A stretch of 20,347 nt of DNA from Silene noctiflora (Eukaryota; Streptophyta; Magnoliopsida; Caryophyllales; Caryophyllaceae). Positions 1 through 9,540 of this stretch are shown here, piece after piece (positions within the stretch are counted from its first letter, which is position 1; each line of letters opens with the position of its first letter). The translations under genes were made by a program, and so were the position numbers. The notes beneath the pieces are model-generated. The model was not told the DNA's origin. It saw only the letters and a program-made list of their open reading frames with translations, and searched no databases. The stretch is taken from the NCBI GenBank assembly GCA_009801015.1, contig VHZZ01010814.1:43963-64309 (forward strand). Reading direction: 5' to 3'.

Positions 1-178
1 TTTTTTTTTTTTTTACGTTTGGGGCAGCGGCCGCCACCCGTTGATATTAGGTGGGTCCGCTCCTGCATGCATGTTAGATGCAAAAGCGTGATATCAAGAC
101 TTAGTATTATCTAGTGACACTATCTCATAATTTTCCTTTTTTTCTGATATTTGGTGCGATTGTTATCCAATATTTTAG
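1..178. other. Window edge and probable intron 5' of the neprosin-like gene
   Basis: A 14-base T run opens the window, followed by a short GC-rich stretch containing a GCGGCCGC octamer (27-34). The remainder is AT-rich and ends in TATTTTAG directly before the first recognisable neprosin codon, which reads as a splice acceptor. I see no signal-peptide or propeptide coding sequence here, so the upstream exons are either outside the window or missing. Confidence 0.4.
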
Positions 179-1787
179 ATGAAGCCAAGCTCCACATGGG
201 AGAACTCATTAATAGCTTGCAATAGATTCATGAATAACATGAAGTTAAAAGATGGAGGATGTCCCAAAGGAACAGTTCCTATAAGAAGAATCGGCAAAGA
301 CGAATTTTATCAAATTAAAAATTTCACGAAACAATACTCGAGACACAATAATGCTCTTCAATCCTTGCCTGGAACTCATGTAAGTTTATCGTTTATATTC
401 ATTGCGAGAGGTATATCTTGATCAAAAATAAACAAATGATTGACACGAAGAATAATTCATATCTTAATTTATTTTCTAAATTTACTTGTGTCTAGTCTAA
501 TATAACTAAATGTGTTTTCTTAGATTGCGATTGTTCAAACAAATTCTGATCCACGTACAACAAAGTATTATGGAGTTGGAGGCGAACTAAATGTATACGA
601 TCTTTCAATCAAGTCACCACAATATTCATCTGGAGAATTTATTATTCAAAATGGTGATGACAGGATTAAAGTTGGATGGACCGTAAGTATTTTCTTCAAT
701 TAATGTATTTTCATTCATTTTTTATATAAAAATTTATCGAAAAAACGTACAATATAGGGGGAATTAAAGGAGGTTCAAACCCGCAATTTATTCTTAACAA
801 TACTTTAATTTTATCCACGAGGCTATAAGACCTTTTCGATATTTTGATGCTTAGTTGATTTCTAATACTTATTTTGTTTGTAAATGTAGGTTAATCCAAC
901 GCTAAATAGAGATAATCGTGTAAGGCTTTTCCAGTATTTAGACGTATGTCACATAATTACTCTCTTTTACTTTGTCTTTTTAACGGTCTCTCAGAAAATC
1001 TACTTAGAAAGATATAAGAACGTTGACACGTTGTCCTTTTTGCCGAGTTATTGCCTTATGGGAGACACAAATTGTACTATAAGATTGTCGTATGGTATAA
1101 CCACTTTTAACTGTCGTATCATACAACGGTCGCACACTATAACTCGACATTTGTACATTTGAGATTGACAGTTTTTTAATTTTTCTATAAAAGGCTGGTC
1201 AATCGCATTGTTTCAATGCTCTATGCCCTGGATTTGTCCACACTAAAGAGGACGTACCAATTGACGGTTACTTCAGCCCTACATCTAAAAGAGGAGCAGA
1301 ACCTTCTTTCTTTGACATACGTATTCATCAGGTACGTCGCACACTTCCGTTCCGCTGAATTTCATACGTACGTTTATTTAATATATGTGAAGTAGAAAGT
1401 ATATTTTAATCAAACGTATGAAATTTTAAGGATGCCAACACGGGGAATTGGTGGCTTGAAGTATGCGGCATAGCAGTTGGATTTTGGCCTAAAGAAATAT
1501 TCAGCACAATGTCGATTTCAGCAACGTACGTTGCGGTCGGAGGCGAAGTGTATTCCCCTCCTAATCAACCTCTTCCACCCATGGGAAACGGGTACTATCC
1601 TGTTTATGATATAACCCGAAGTGCGTATTGCACTAATTTTGTGGTACTCAACCAAAATCTTACGCCGATAAATCCTGAAAATACCGAAACTCATAGTGAC
1701 GATTATCATTACGGTGTTTATGATGAAGGAATAACAAAGCATATGGGTCGTGTTGTCTACTTTGGTGGTACAACTATGTGGAAATGA
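179..1787 (+). CDS. Neprosin-domain protein (DUF239 type), 5'-partial, five exons
   Basis: The exons are 179-379, 524-682, 890-943, 1194-1331 and 1431-1787. Every junction has GT...AG and phase 0, giving 302 residues without a stop. Family hallmarks are CPKGTVPIRR (residues 28-37), YYGVGGELNVYD (82-93), GWTVNPTL (118-125), CFNALCPGFV (near 144-153), TGNWWLEV (188-195), VGGEVYSPP (near 221-229), PPMGNGYYP and a final YFGG. Family members are secreted proteins of roughly 380-420 residues with a signal peptide and an activation propeptide; some are proline-directed glutamic peptidases. The visible part starts at the MKPSS segment that normally follows the propeptide, behind an acceptor-like TTTTAG, so the true start is upstream. 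The glutamate expected before AGW/VGW is a lysine (K116, in IKVGW), while the second expected glutamate (E223, in GGEV) is present. Activity is therefore doubtful. The family call is sure; the function is not known. Confidence 0.9.
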
Positions 1788-2076
1788 TATATTGATTTAT
1801 AGATGATAATTTACGTGTCGAGTGTATGCGCATTTCAAAGTTTTTTAAAGAGTTCATTGTGACAATAACGATGTTTTATTGTAAAATCGATTCAAGTTAT
1901 CATGAATTTCTTATTTCATCATGCACCATTGAATTTGTTAGATTATGGAAATATCTTTCAGGAAAATTAGAGTTTCGTATGCGATTTGAGAATCCAGGTT
2001 ATGCACCACCTCTCATGATTTTACTAGCTCAGTTAGTTGACATCTACACAATACATTTGTTTAATTCACAATATAA
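1788..2076 (+). other. 3' flank of the neprosin-like gene
   Basis: This AT-rich stretch lies between the neprosin stop codon and the Helitron and is probably 3' UTR and downstream flank. A 107-codon open frame from 1826 runs into the Helitron, has no recognisable protein features, and I treat it as chance. Confidence 0.4.
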
Positions 2077-2656
2077 TCCCCTATATACTAAAAGAATAAG
2101 TGATCTCAAAGTTTTTCCCTCCAAAAAACATCTTAAATATGGAAGTTAATGATAATTTAAGTGCATTTACTAAATAAGAAAATTAATAATTATAATTTAT
2201 TTCATGTAAATTATTATTTTTGCTTCAAATTATACTATTTTCACTAAATTCTAAAGTATAATCTTTTAATTAAAATATAAATAAAATTTATATAAAACTA
2301 TAATTTATTAAATCTTTTATTGATATTATTATTTGAAAATTACTTACCTATATAACAGATAAAACAAAATTGTAAATCGTTTTATTACTTCCCTGACAAA
2401 AAAAGTTGAGAGAATTTACAAATTGGAATCATTAGCATTGGGGTATAAAAAATATTTTCTTTAAAATACATTTAAGCACATTACTCAATGATCTTGAGTA
2501 ATTTTCAGTTTCAACCTTTTTTTTTTCTCAAAGAAAAAAAAAAACAATAATGAGAAAGATGAACAATTAATGAGATACCATTATTATATAAATAATTTAT
2601 TAAAAATAAAAATTATATATATATACCGTGAATTTATTGCACGGGTTCTAAACTAG
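2077..2656 (+). mobile_element. Non-autonomous Helitron, about 580 bp, both ends visible
   Basis: The 5' end reads TCCCCTATATACTAAAAG and follows an A (2076). The 3' end has a short hairpin (CCGTG...CACGG, loop near AATTTATTG) followed by GGTTCTAAACTAG, and the next base is T (2657). TC at the 5' end, a GC hairpin about 10 nt before a CTAG 3' end, and insertion between A and T without target duplication are the standard Helitron signature. The interior is AT-rich with no Rep/helicase coding, so it would depend on an autonomous partner. A second 5' end of the same family is at 19207. It sits between two convergent genes. Confidence 0.82.
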
Positions 2657-2806
2657 TGTATCTATTGAATGAATAATAGGTGACAAGTAACAACATGAAA
2701 TATATGTAAAATAGTCTAATACGGAGCACGAGATATCAAATTTATCGTCCAACGGTCTTACACAAGAATTTGTGTATCTAAAGAATAACGAATTAACGAT
2801 GAATAT
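2657..2806. other. Intergenic / 3' flank of the ABCG gene, with a MITE-family terminus
   Basis: This is probably the 3' UTR of the minus-strand ABCG gene. At 2751-2774 it holds a GGTCTTACACAAGAATTTGTG-like segment, matching the terminus shared by the elements at 9709-9729, 11842-11866 and 13541-13562. Confidence 0.45.
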
Positions 2807-5800
2807 TTAGTGACGTTGTCCGATCCTAAGAGCAATGTACGCCAAAACTCTATAACCCACCAACATTATTGTCAAGGCACCAACATCAAACCCTAAATTT
2901 TGAATACCAAGATGCTTAATTCCCGGATAATCTTCAACCCGACATCTCAATTCGGATCCACACTCATAAACTTCACTGCCGGAATACTGCACCGCGACAA
3001 GAAGCTTGTAACAATAATGGCTAAACGAAATGTACTTCAACCAAGCTATAAATACCGGGATATGAATAACATAGTAACCCCCAACTAGTAAAAATGCTAG
3101 CATAATGACCGAGGCTAAGGTCGTGGCTTGCTTCACGTCCATTAAAATCGCGCCTAGGGCTAGCCCTAGGCCTTGAGAAACAAGGACGTTATAAAGGACG
3201 ATGGATAGGGTAAGGGTAAAGGTAACGGGTGAGGGCTTCAGACCGCCCATGTAATATGAAATGGTTACGAATATTGTAGGGAGGACTAGTTCCATAGGTA
3301 GATCACCAACGGTACGTGCAAAGTAGTATGAGGAGAGACGGTACATTCCCGAGGCGCGTTCTCTTAGTAACATCGGTCTTTCTTGAGGAAAGGCGAAAAT
3401 GGCGTTGAATAAGGGGAAGAATCCCCAAAATATTGAGAAGAAAAATAGAAGCCCTACCTGCACAATTCAATGTTGATTCTTTAAAATTGTTCCACTTTTT
3501 ATTTAATCGCGCATTAGGCCAGCATCTCCGTTTTTTTATTTAAAATTTATATAACTAAAAAACAGAGATGCTGGCCTAGTACTCTAGATTGCCACCATAA
3601 AATATATACGAGAAGTGTTGGGTGAGACCGTCTCAGATAGAATTACCTGATCTTGTATATGAGAGGAATCAGATTGCCACCATAAAAGACCTGAAATGAT
3701 GGAAATCGTCATGACTTGGAAGATCCTTAAGCCGGAATATGATTCATGTTTTCTTTCTTTTAGCCCTCTTTGTAGTAATACCTTGAATTGTTCCCACCAT
3801 GTTGTTGTCCATTGATCCTCACAACCTATAAAAAAAAAAAATTACATCGATAAAATAATATACAAAAACTTGTATGAAACGGTTTTTAACATATGGAATA
3901 CAATGATTTAGTTGTATAGATATAATTGTCGCATTCCAGACATATTGTCTAATAAAATGAACGCGTATAATGTTACAGGAGTACATACTTTTGTACGATG
4001 TATTTGAATTCGAGAGGACGTGATCTTTGAAGGATTGTTGTATCTCGAGTTTGAGACGAGGGTACAAATTTTTCTTGTATGAAGTTATTAGAAATTGCTT
4101 GGTAGAACTTGCGTCATCATGTCGCTCCAATCTGATATTTATTTCTTGTTGATCTTCATGCCTAGTGTCCGAAACAATGCCTACACCGTGAAATTAAATT
4201 CATACTAGGCATTATGGATAACGTTATAGGTCTAAATGATCGAGACGGAAAGAATATATACAATATAGTACTAGTGTTATTCTAATTGTATTCAAATGTA
4301 AAGTTAATCCAATTGTAAACAAATGGACCAACGAACGATGACATAATTACGTAAGATATAAAATTTTTGCGAGGAGATGTACTAATTTCATAAAATTATC
4401 AATTTGAATACAAATTCCTCAATAATGTAGAAATCAAGCCATTTTATTACAACACGTAAACTCCATTTTTGCAATGACAAGACATAACTCAACAAAAAAA
4501 GGACATTGAAGACGGTGTAATTAAAAAACCGCTTATTTATTTATTTTTACTCAACTATTCTTATAAAGGTCATCATTTAATTCTTTTATGCGACTATATT
4601 TAGGTAATTATTAACTTCGATATGATTGGATCGGAAAGGTGTATTACTACAATATTACTATATTACTAATATTAGTACAATATTAGTAACTAAGTTAAGG
4701 AGAATATAATAATTCTGCTTTTAACGTAAATACATTATACTTTTGATGTCTCGTATATTCATTTATTTATCGTTTTATATGCTTTATATAAAATATTTTA
4801 GTTAAAGATAAACATATAATTGAGAGTGAAAATGTACAACGGAATAATTAACTAAGGCCTTAACTCTTAGCACGAGTGGATGAATTGTGTACACGAAAAA
4901 GAAAAAAAAGAAAAAAAAAAAGATTGGTTGTACACTTGTACGTACATACGTATACCCGTGACACTGTTACATCTTCTCCTTACGTAGCTTTATACCATCA
5001 ACCAATATTCAATTATACATATCATGAAGTTAGATTAAAGTGACGTAAACCTTCGAGTATTCGTGATAGCGATAACAATTTTGTACTACGTACGTGCATG
5101 TTTGTATAAATTAAAGTATAGAGTTGATTAACGTACCGTTAGCAAGATCAAGTAGAAAATCAGCAGGATTGACGAAATTAAAACCCGGAATCAACCCAAT
5201 GGAGCAAAAATAATCCATAACCCGACTAGCGTTACCGCTATAAATCGGAAACCCGTCCGATAAAACGACCACCTTATCGAACATTTGGTATAGTCTACTC
5301 GAAGGTTGATGAATTGTCGTCACAACGGTCCTTCCACTTCGAGCCAACCTTTTTAATGTAGCCATTATCCGTTGAGCCGTGGTCGAGTCCAAACCCGAGG
5401 TTGGTTCATCTAATAATAATAAACTCGGGTTTACGAGCATTTCTTGACCGATACTAACCCTCTTCCTTTCTCCACCAGACGCCCCGCGAACGAGGGACCC
5501 ACCAACCATGGTATTTCTGCATCTTAATAATCCTAATTCAGCAATGACCATTTCCACTTGTTCAGTCTTCTCGTGTCGGGTCAGCTTTTTAGGTAACCTT
5601 AAAAGTGCAGCATACGTTAATGTTTCTAACACGGTCAAGTGTGGATATAAGACTTCGTCTTGAGTTACAAACCCGATTTTACGTTTAATATCTCCGCAAA
5701 ACGGGCTCCCATTGTAGGTTATCGACCCGCCTAATAAATTTTTGGGAACCCGGCCGCTTAGGGCGGTTAGTAAAGTTGTTTTCCCGCTACCGGATGGCCC

Positions 5801-6117
5801 TAACATTGCTAGGAGTTCACCGGGGCGCACAATTCCCGTAACACCGTTGAGAATTGAACGAGATTGTTTCGGGTTATCGCCCGTAGAGCAACCTATAAGA
5901 TTTCTTGTTGTAGGTAACGTTATGTTGTGCGTAACGTCTTCAAACTGCATGCAAAATATAAACCGTGTAAAAATGAACTCGGAAAATTCACTTGGTACTT
6001 CTGAGGTTTGCCACTTTGTATGTGGTTGTGGTATGCCTCTTATTTTTTAAAACCAGAAAACGTACTATGAATAATCATATCTCTTGGCCAAGAACTTATA
6101 ATACGTCTATTTTTTTT

Positions 6118-6149
<32 letters not shown>

Positions 6150-6422
6150 CTCGGTATTATTTTCAAAAAAAAAATATATATATACCTTGAGTGTGATAGG
6201 GCGGAGTGATCCATGAAAAAGAGAAAATTGTTGAGGGGAAGAACGTTGATAAAAGGATTGCAAATCGTCTAAACAAGGGCTTATAGCACAGTTGGAAGCG
6301 GAGGGCGAAGCATAAGCCATGCTATCGTCGGAGTTTCTCTTAGACGCGTGATGATGATGATGAATGTTGATGGATGAACTTGAAGTATTATTGGACGTAG
6401 GATCTTGCTCTATAGGCATCAT
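2807..6422 (-). CDS. ABCG21: Half-size ABC transporter, subfamily G, ABCG21-like (688 aa, five exons)
   Basis: Minus-strand exons are 6422-6186, 5944-5137, 4180-3989, 3825-3647 and 3457-2807. All have GT-AG borders and consistent phases. The N-terminus is low-complexity with a short His run. The nucleotide-binding domain follows: Walker A GPSGSGKT (128-135), Q-loop Q174, signature SGGERKR (235-241), Walker B LLLLDEP (254-260) and switch His 291. The ABC2 membrane domain starts around [16 protein letters not shown] and includes [17 protein letters not shown] and GGYYV. The domain order NBD then TMD and the length fit half-size WBC-type transporters (Arabidopsis ABCG21 is about 670 aa). The start [21 protein letters not shown] and FPQERPML resemble ABCG21 more than ABCG14 or ABCG9. 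The protein would act as a dimer at the plasma membrane. ABCG21 is linked to guard cells and stomatal regulation in Arabidopsis; the substrate here is not deducible. All catalytic motifs are intact. Confidence 0.93.
3515..3578. repeat. Long hairpin inside ABCG intron 4
   Basis: TAGGCCAGCATCTC at 3515-3528 is perfectly complementary to GAGATGCTGGCCTA at 3565-3578. The pairing continues through the T-run/A-run to about 23-24 bp per arm with one mismatch and one bulge, around a loop of about 17 nt. It lies wholly within the 189-bp fourth intron (3646-3458). It is probably a tiny fold-back transposon or the remnant of an inverted duplication. Confidence 0.75.
3618..3640. repeat. Short TGAGACCGTCTCA-type palindrome beside the intron 4 donor
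   Basis: GGTGAGACCGTCTCA is near-palindromic and lies a few bases inside intron 4 of the ABCG gene (donor at 3646 on the minus strand). It resembles the termini of the GAGACGGTCTC-type MITEs common in some dicots. It is a short motif, so this is only a possible MITE fragment. Confidence 0.3.
6121..6150. repeat. Poly-T tract (about 30 bp) in ABCG intron 1
   Basis: An almost uninterrupted run of about 30 T (A on the transcribed strand) lies in the first intron of the ABCG gene, about 40 bp from the exon 1 donor. Such runs are length-variable and prone to sequencing error. A (TA)n stretch lies beside it at 6174-6184. Confidence 0.8.
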
Positions 6423-6551
6423 ACTTATTAATTAAGGTGTTTGCTAATTAGAGAATTAAAAGATAATAAAATAATTAATGAGATTTTGGGAAGAACTATG
6501 GATTTGAAATAGTAGAAAGAATGAGTTGAAAAAGAATGAGGATAGAGTAGG

Positions 6552-6567
6552 ATATATATATATATAT
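6552..6567 (-). promoter_or_regulatory. Candidate TATA box of the ABCG21-like gene
   Basis: A TATATATATATATATA run lies about 130 bp upstream of the ABCG start codon (6422, minus strand). A transcript starting about 30 bp downstream would have a 5' UTR of about 100 nt. It could also be a plain TA microsatellite; no other core element was identified. Confidence 0.35.
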
Positions 6568-7047
6568 GGTGATATAAAGAGAAAGAAATGATTGAATCAA
6601 TGGAGAAATTAAAGTTATCTCGTTACAGATATACATATACGTGGTTTCCCAGCAAAATTACTGGTTACATTCACTCGAGAAGGAGAGGGGGATTTGTGAC
6701 CACAGTCCTCTATAAGTCGATTTATGAGATTACCTTAAAAAATGAATGTCGTATTAACTTTAAACGGTCTTAATACGTCGACATGAAAAGGAGTAGGTAG
6801 TCACATGCAAAGGTAGGCACGAGAAGTGAGTGTAAAATTGTTGTCTAAGATTGATGTTGTCCTTAGATAATACAAGTAGATTGCAAAAAAAGCTGAAGTT
6901 GTTGTGGATGAAGGTCCAATTAATACTAAATTATGTCTTTTTATTAATGATGATGATGAACTAATAAATTAAAGTTTAGATTTAATCACAAGAAATTCTT
7001 GCAATAATTTCAAACTACTTTGAGTGGGAACACGTTTTTTAGCATAT
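6568..7047. other. Intergenic, no gene seen
   Basis: This is AT-rich sequence upstream of the ABCG gene with a short GAT/GATGAT run near 6949-6960. I see no coding features, RNA genes or transposon ends. Confidence 0.5.
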
Positions 7048-7952
7048 AGGCCCTATTTCAAGTAAATACATTGGTAACGAAGAGCGTATTGGCGGCGAAC
7101 GGACTGTTGAACACGAACTTCGGCCTCTCTTATCTCTACATGGCTCACATCATCCGAGAACAAATGGATCTTTCGGACCGCCAAGAAAGACCAAGGTGAA
7201 CTTACGCCACAAGGAAGTAGAAAAGAAAGGCGGAATGCCGTCCACGAAGGGGGGCCTCCAAAGGAGATGAATCTTCAACACCTTGTAACACCTTCCCTGC
7301 GAACAAGAACCTCATAACCAAGGACGGTAAGATAGTAGAAAATAAGCGAAAAAGAAATCACACCGATCAACTCCCAAACCAACGTCATCTCACAAGACGA
7401 GATGAACACAACACAGACCAAATGTAAAGTTACCATAACGATAGGCAGAGACACGATACTACGAATAACCGCCCCAATGATTAAGGGACAGGATACCCTT
7501 AACCAAAAGAAGGTTTTTATTAGTAAAAACATAACAAAACAGGAGCACTAAACATTATTAAATTAGTGACAGAGACCACCACAACCAACCCCACCCTCCA
7601 GCCTAAACAATCCCAACCCGAACCGAACCAAATCCTGTGATAAGCACCAACACCAAGAAACCCACATGCAGAGAAAGACACCAAGCCCATCTTGACAACC
7701 ACAACCAAGAAAACCACTTGCTCACACGGCCCACCAACAACCAGCAACGACCACCACCACCACCACACCAAAACCCCAACTTCAGAAACATGCCAGACCA
7801 ATCCAAACACTGCAAAATAGACAAAAAGACTCAAAGACGAAGGGAGACCCAAACGGAGGATCACAACGACCAAAACGGACAAACAAGTCCGAAAGGAAGA
7901 CAACAAAACAAAGACAAAACCCATGCATGTCATCCATGATCCAACAGGTAGT

Positions 7953-7977
7953 GGGGGAAGGGGGCGAGGGGAAGGGG
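7953..7977 (+). other. G-quadruplex-type motif, copy 1
   Basis: Four runs of at least four G separated by 2, 3 and 2 nt (GGGGGAAGGGGGCGAGGGG then AAGGGG). This meets the usual quadruplex rule with very short loops. A near copy is at 8087-8110. Confidence 0.7.
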
Positions 7978-8086
7978 AACACCTGTTACATACATGCATA
8001 ACCAAACAAGGGAGGGACATCACAAGACCACAAAAGAAACGACCAAACAAAATCCCAAAAAGGAGAGGCAGCCCGCACGGAGAAGT

Positions 8087-8110
8087 GGGGAAAAGGGCGA
8101 GGGGAAGGGG
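8087..8110 (+). other. G-quadruplex-type motif, copy 2
   Basis: GGGGAAAAGGGCGAGGGG followed by AAGGGG has four G runs of 4, 3, 4 and 4. It shares GGGCGAGGGGAAGGGGAA with the motif at 7953-7979, about 134 bp away. Confidence 0.68.
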
Positions 8111-8227
8111 AAACACTTCTCCGGCACCACCCAGAAACGCACGAACCGGATGACCCAACGTGGAAGAGAAACTGAAGCAGACGGAGCGCTAACAAGTCTG
8201 AAGGAGCAAAAGGGAAGGCAGATGGTT

Positions 8228-8290
8228 GTAAACAACATATTGAAACAGAATATTTGGGGTCAATATGTTGTTTTACAATATGTTGTTTAC
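8228..8290. repeat. Perfect 15-bp inverted repeat plus extra half-copy
   Basis: GTAAACAACATATTG (8228-8242) is exactly complementary to CAATATGTTGTTTAC (8276-8290). A further CAATATGTTGTTTTAC copy lies between them at 8261-8276. The sequence belongs to the AT-rich subterminal part of the hAT-like element. Confidence 0.8.
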
Positions 8291-8564
8291 CCCAATATAT
8301 TGGTTAGCATATTCTAAACTAGGAAATTTTACTACATTTTACAAAGAAAACTAACAACCTACTAATCCTAATCTGCCAATTACCAAACACTCAAATTAAT
8401 TATGCTAATTGCAATATGCTAGTCAAACCTTCTGATAAAATCTGTCATTTATAATATGCTTTTGCAATCTGCTTATGCTGAAATTAATCCTCTATTTACC
8501 AAACAGGGCCATAATCATATGATTGTAAAGTATATCAGAACTTTTGTTTTTTCACTTAAATATA

Positions 8565-8761
8565 CTCCCTCTTATTCTATATATTCTTCCTTATTTCCTT
8601 ATTCGGTTATTCGGGTTTTCTTCCCTATTTCCTTTTTTTAGGTTGATTTGTGTGGTCCAAATTCAATGGTAGGTGGGGTAGTGGGTTTTGTGTGGTCCAA
8701 ATTCACTTTGTTATTTTTTGGGTAAAAAGAAAAGGGGAAGAATATATAGAATAAGAGGGAG
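8565..8761. mobile_element. Stowaway (Tc1/mariner) MITE, 197 bp
   Basis: The terminal inverted repeats CTCCCTCTTATTCTATATAT... (8565-8590) and its exact complement (8736-8761) are identical over 26 bp and flanked by TA on both sides (8563-8564 and 8762-8763), the expected target duplication. The CTCCCTC start is the Stowaway hallmark. The interior holds a 16-bp direct repeat, GTGTGGTCCAAATTCA, near 8650 and 8690. Perfect arms suggest a recent insertion. Confidence 0.88.
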
Positions 8762-8763
8762 TA

Positions 8764-9540
8764 TAAGTTATGATTTACTTGTATATGAATACCTTTTACA
8801 TAAATTAAAATTCATATAATAATTGTATACAAGTCAAATTGTTAAAGAAGAACGGATGAAAATAATTACAAATAGGTCACCGATAAGTTAAAATAAACGT
8901 CAATTCCTTTATTTTTGTCATATCAAAAGATAAAAAGTTTGAAATAGAAATACATAGATATTTTTGTTGTTAGGCACATTGTACCTCCTTTTTTAAACAA
9001 CTTTAAATACATCCATTAATTATTCCCTATTGTTTTGTACAAATTGATGACCCATGTGTCAAAAATATAAAAGGTTAATATAGCCTTGTTCTTAGGTCAT
9101 ACTACAAATAATTAAAAGAGCAATCAATTCGAGATTATATTCTACCCAAGTCATCGAAATAAAAACGATAGGTAATCTAACATATACAGTAAAAGTCACG
9201 TCAAAATGTCAAAAGAATACTCCGATCCTTTTATTTCCTTAAAGCTCTTTTCACTGGTTCGATTCCCGTCGTCGATTAATTACAGGTGGAAGGTAAGATA
9301 AAGATGATAAAATTGATAATACCACTTTAGGTTACTTTTCGTACTAATAATAATATGCTGGAAATTTGGTATCTGATTTTTACTTACTTTAGTTGGAATG
9401 TCATTAAAAAGTTGAAGATTTCAAGTCTTTATACCTTTTTTAAATCTTTGTATGTGTCATTTTATCATTCAGTGAGATTGATAATGCATTAATGCGTATG
9501 ATTTATGTCCCACGTTTCAGAAAAAAAGCTTCATTCGTCT
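8764..9540. other. Intergenic AT-rich sequence, no gene seen
   Basis: No coding frame, transposon end or RNA gene could be supported. GGTTCGATTCC at 9256-9266 resembles a tRNA/SINE B box but has no partner A box. Confidence 0.5.

Larger units (their letters stand above)
7048..8512. mobile_element. Putative non-autonomous hAT-like element with unusual cargo
   Basis: The left end reads AGGCCCTATTTCAAGTAAATA. The right end, reverse-complemented, reads ATGGCCCTGTTTGGTAAATA. The ends are therefore similar imperfect inverted repeats of the GGCCCTGTTTGG kind seen in plant hAT MITEs. The flanking octamers TAGCATAT and AATCATAT agree at 6 of 8 positions, a possible decayed 8-bp target duplication. 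The right 280 bp is AT-rich with repeated AATATGC/GCATATT motifs and a perfect 15-bp inverted pair, typical of hAT subterminal regions. The interior (about 7070-8220) is GC-richer, strongly A+C on the plus strand in places, and contains no transposase that I recognise. Several overlapping open frames there are compositional artefacts. Confidence 0.45.

Noticed and set aside
27..34. NotI octamer GCGGCCGC beside a poly-T run, suggesting vector or cDNA adaptor
   Set aside because: The sequence around it does not match any adaptor I can recall with certainty, and the downstream DNA contains introns, so it is genomic; a contig-end artefact cannot be excluded.
1826..2149. 107-codon plus-strand frame
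   Set aside because: It crosses the Helitron 5' boundary at 2077 and shows no family features.
2656..2783. Direct repeat GTGTATCTA at 2656-2664 and 2772-2780 as a 9-bp target duplication
   Set aside because: The left copy overlaps the last base of the Helitron, and the sequence after it does not match the expected MITE terminus, so the repeat is probably chance.
7520..8158. Long minus-strand frame of 212 codons plus several overlapping frames on both strands
   Set aside because: They arise from the T-poor plus strand, overlap each other in all phases, and read as Gly/Val/Leu/Ser/Trp-rich strings without domain features.
9256..9266. GGTTCGATTCC, a tRNA or SINE B-box look-alike
   Set aside because: There is no A box, acceptor stem or cloverleaf around it.
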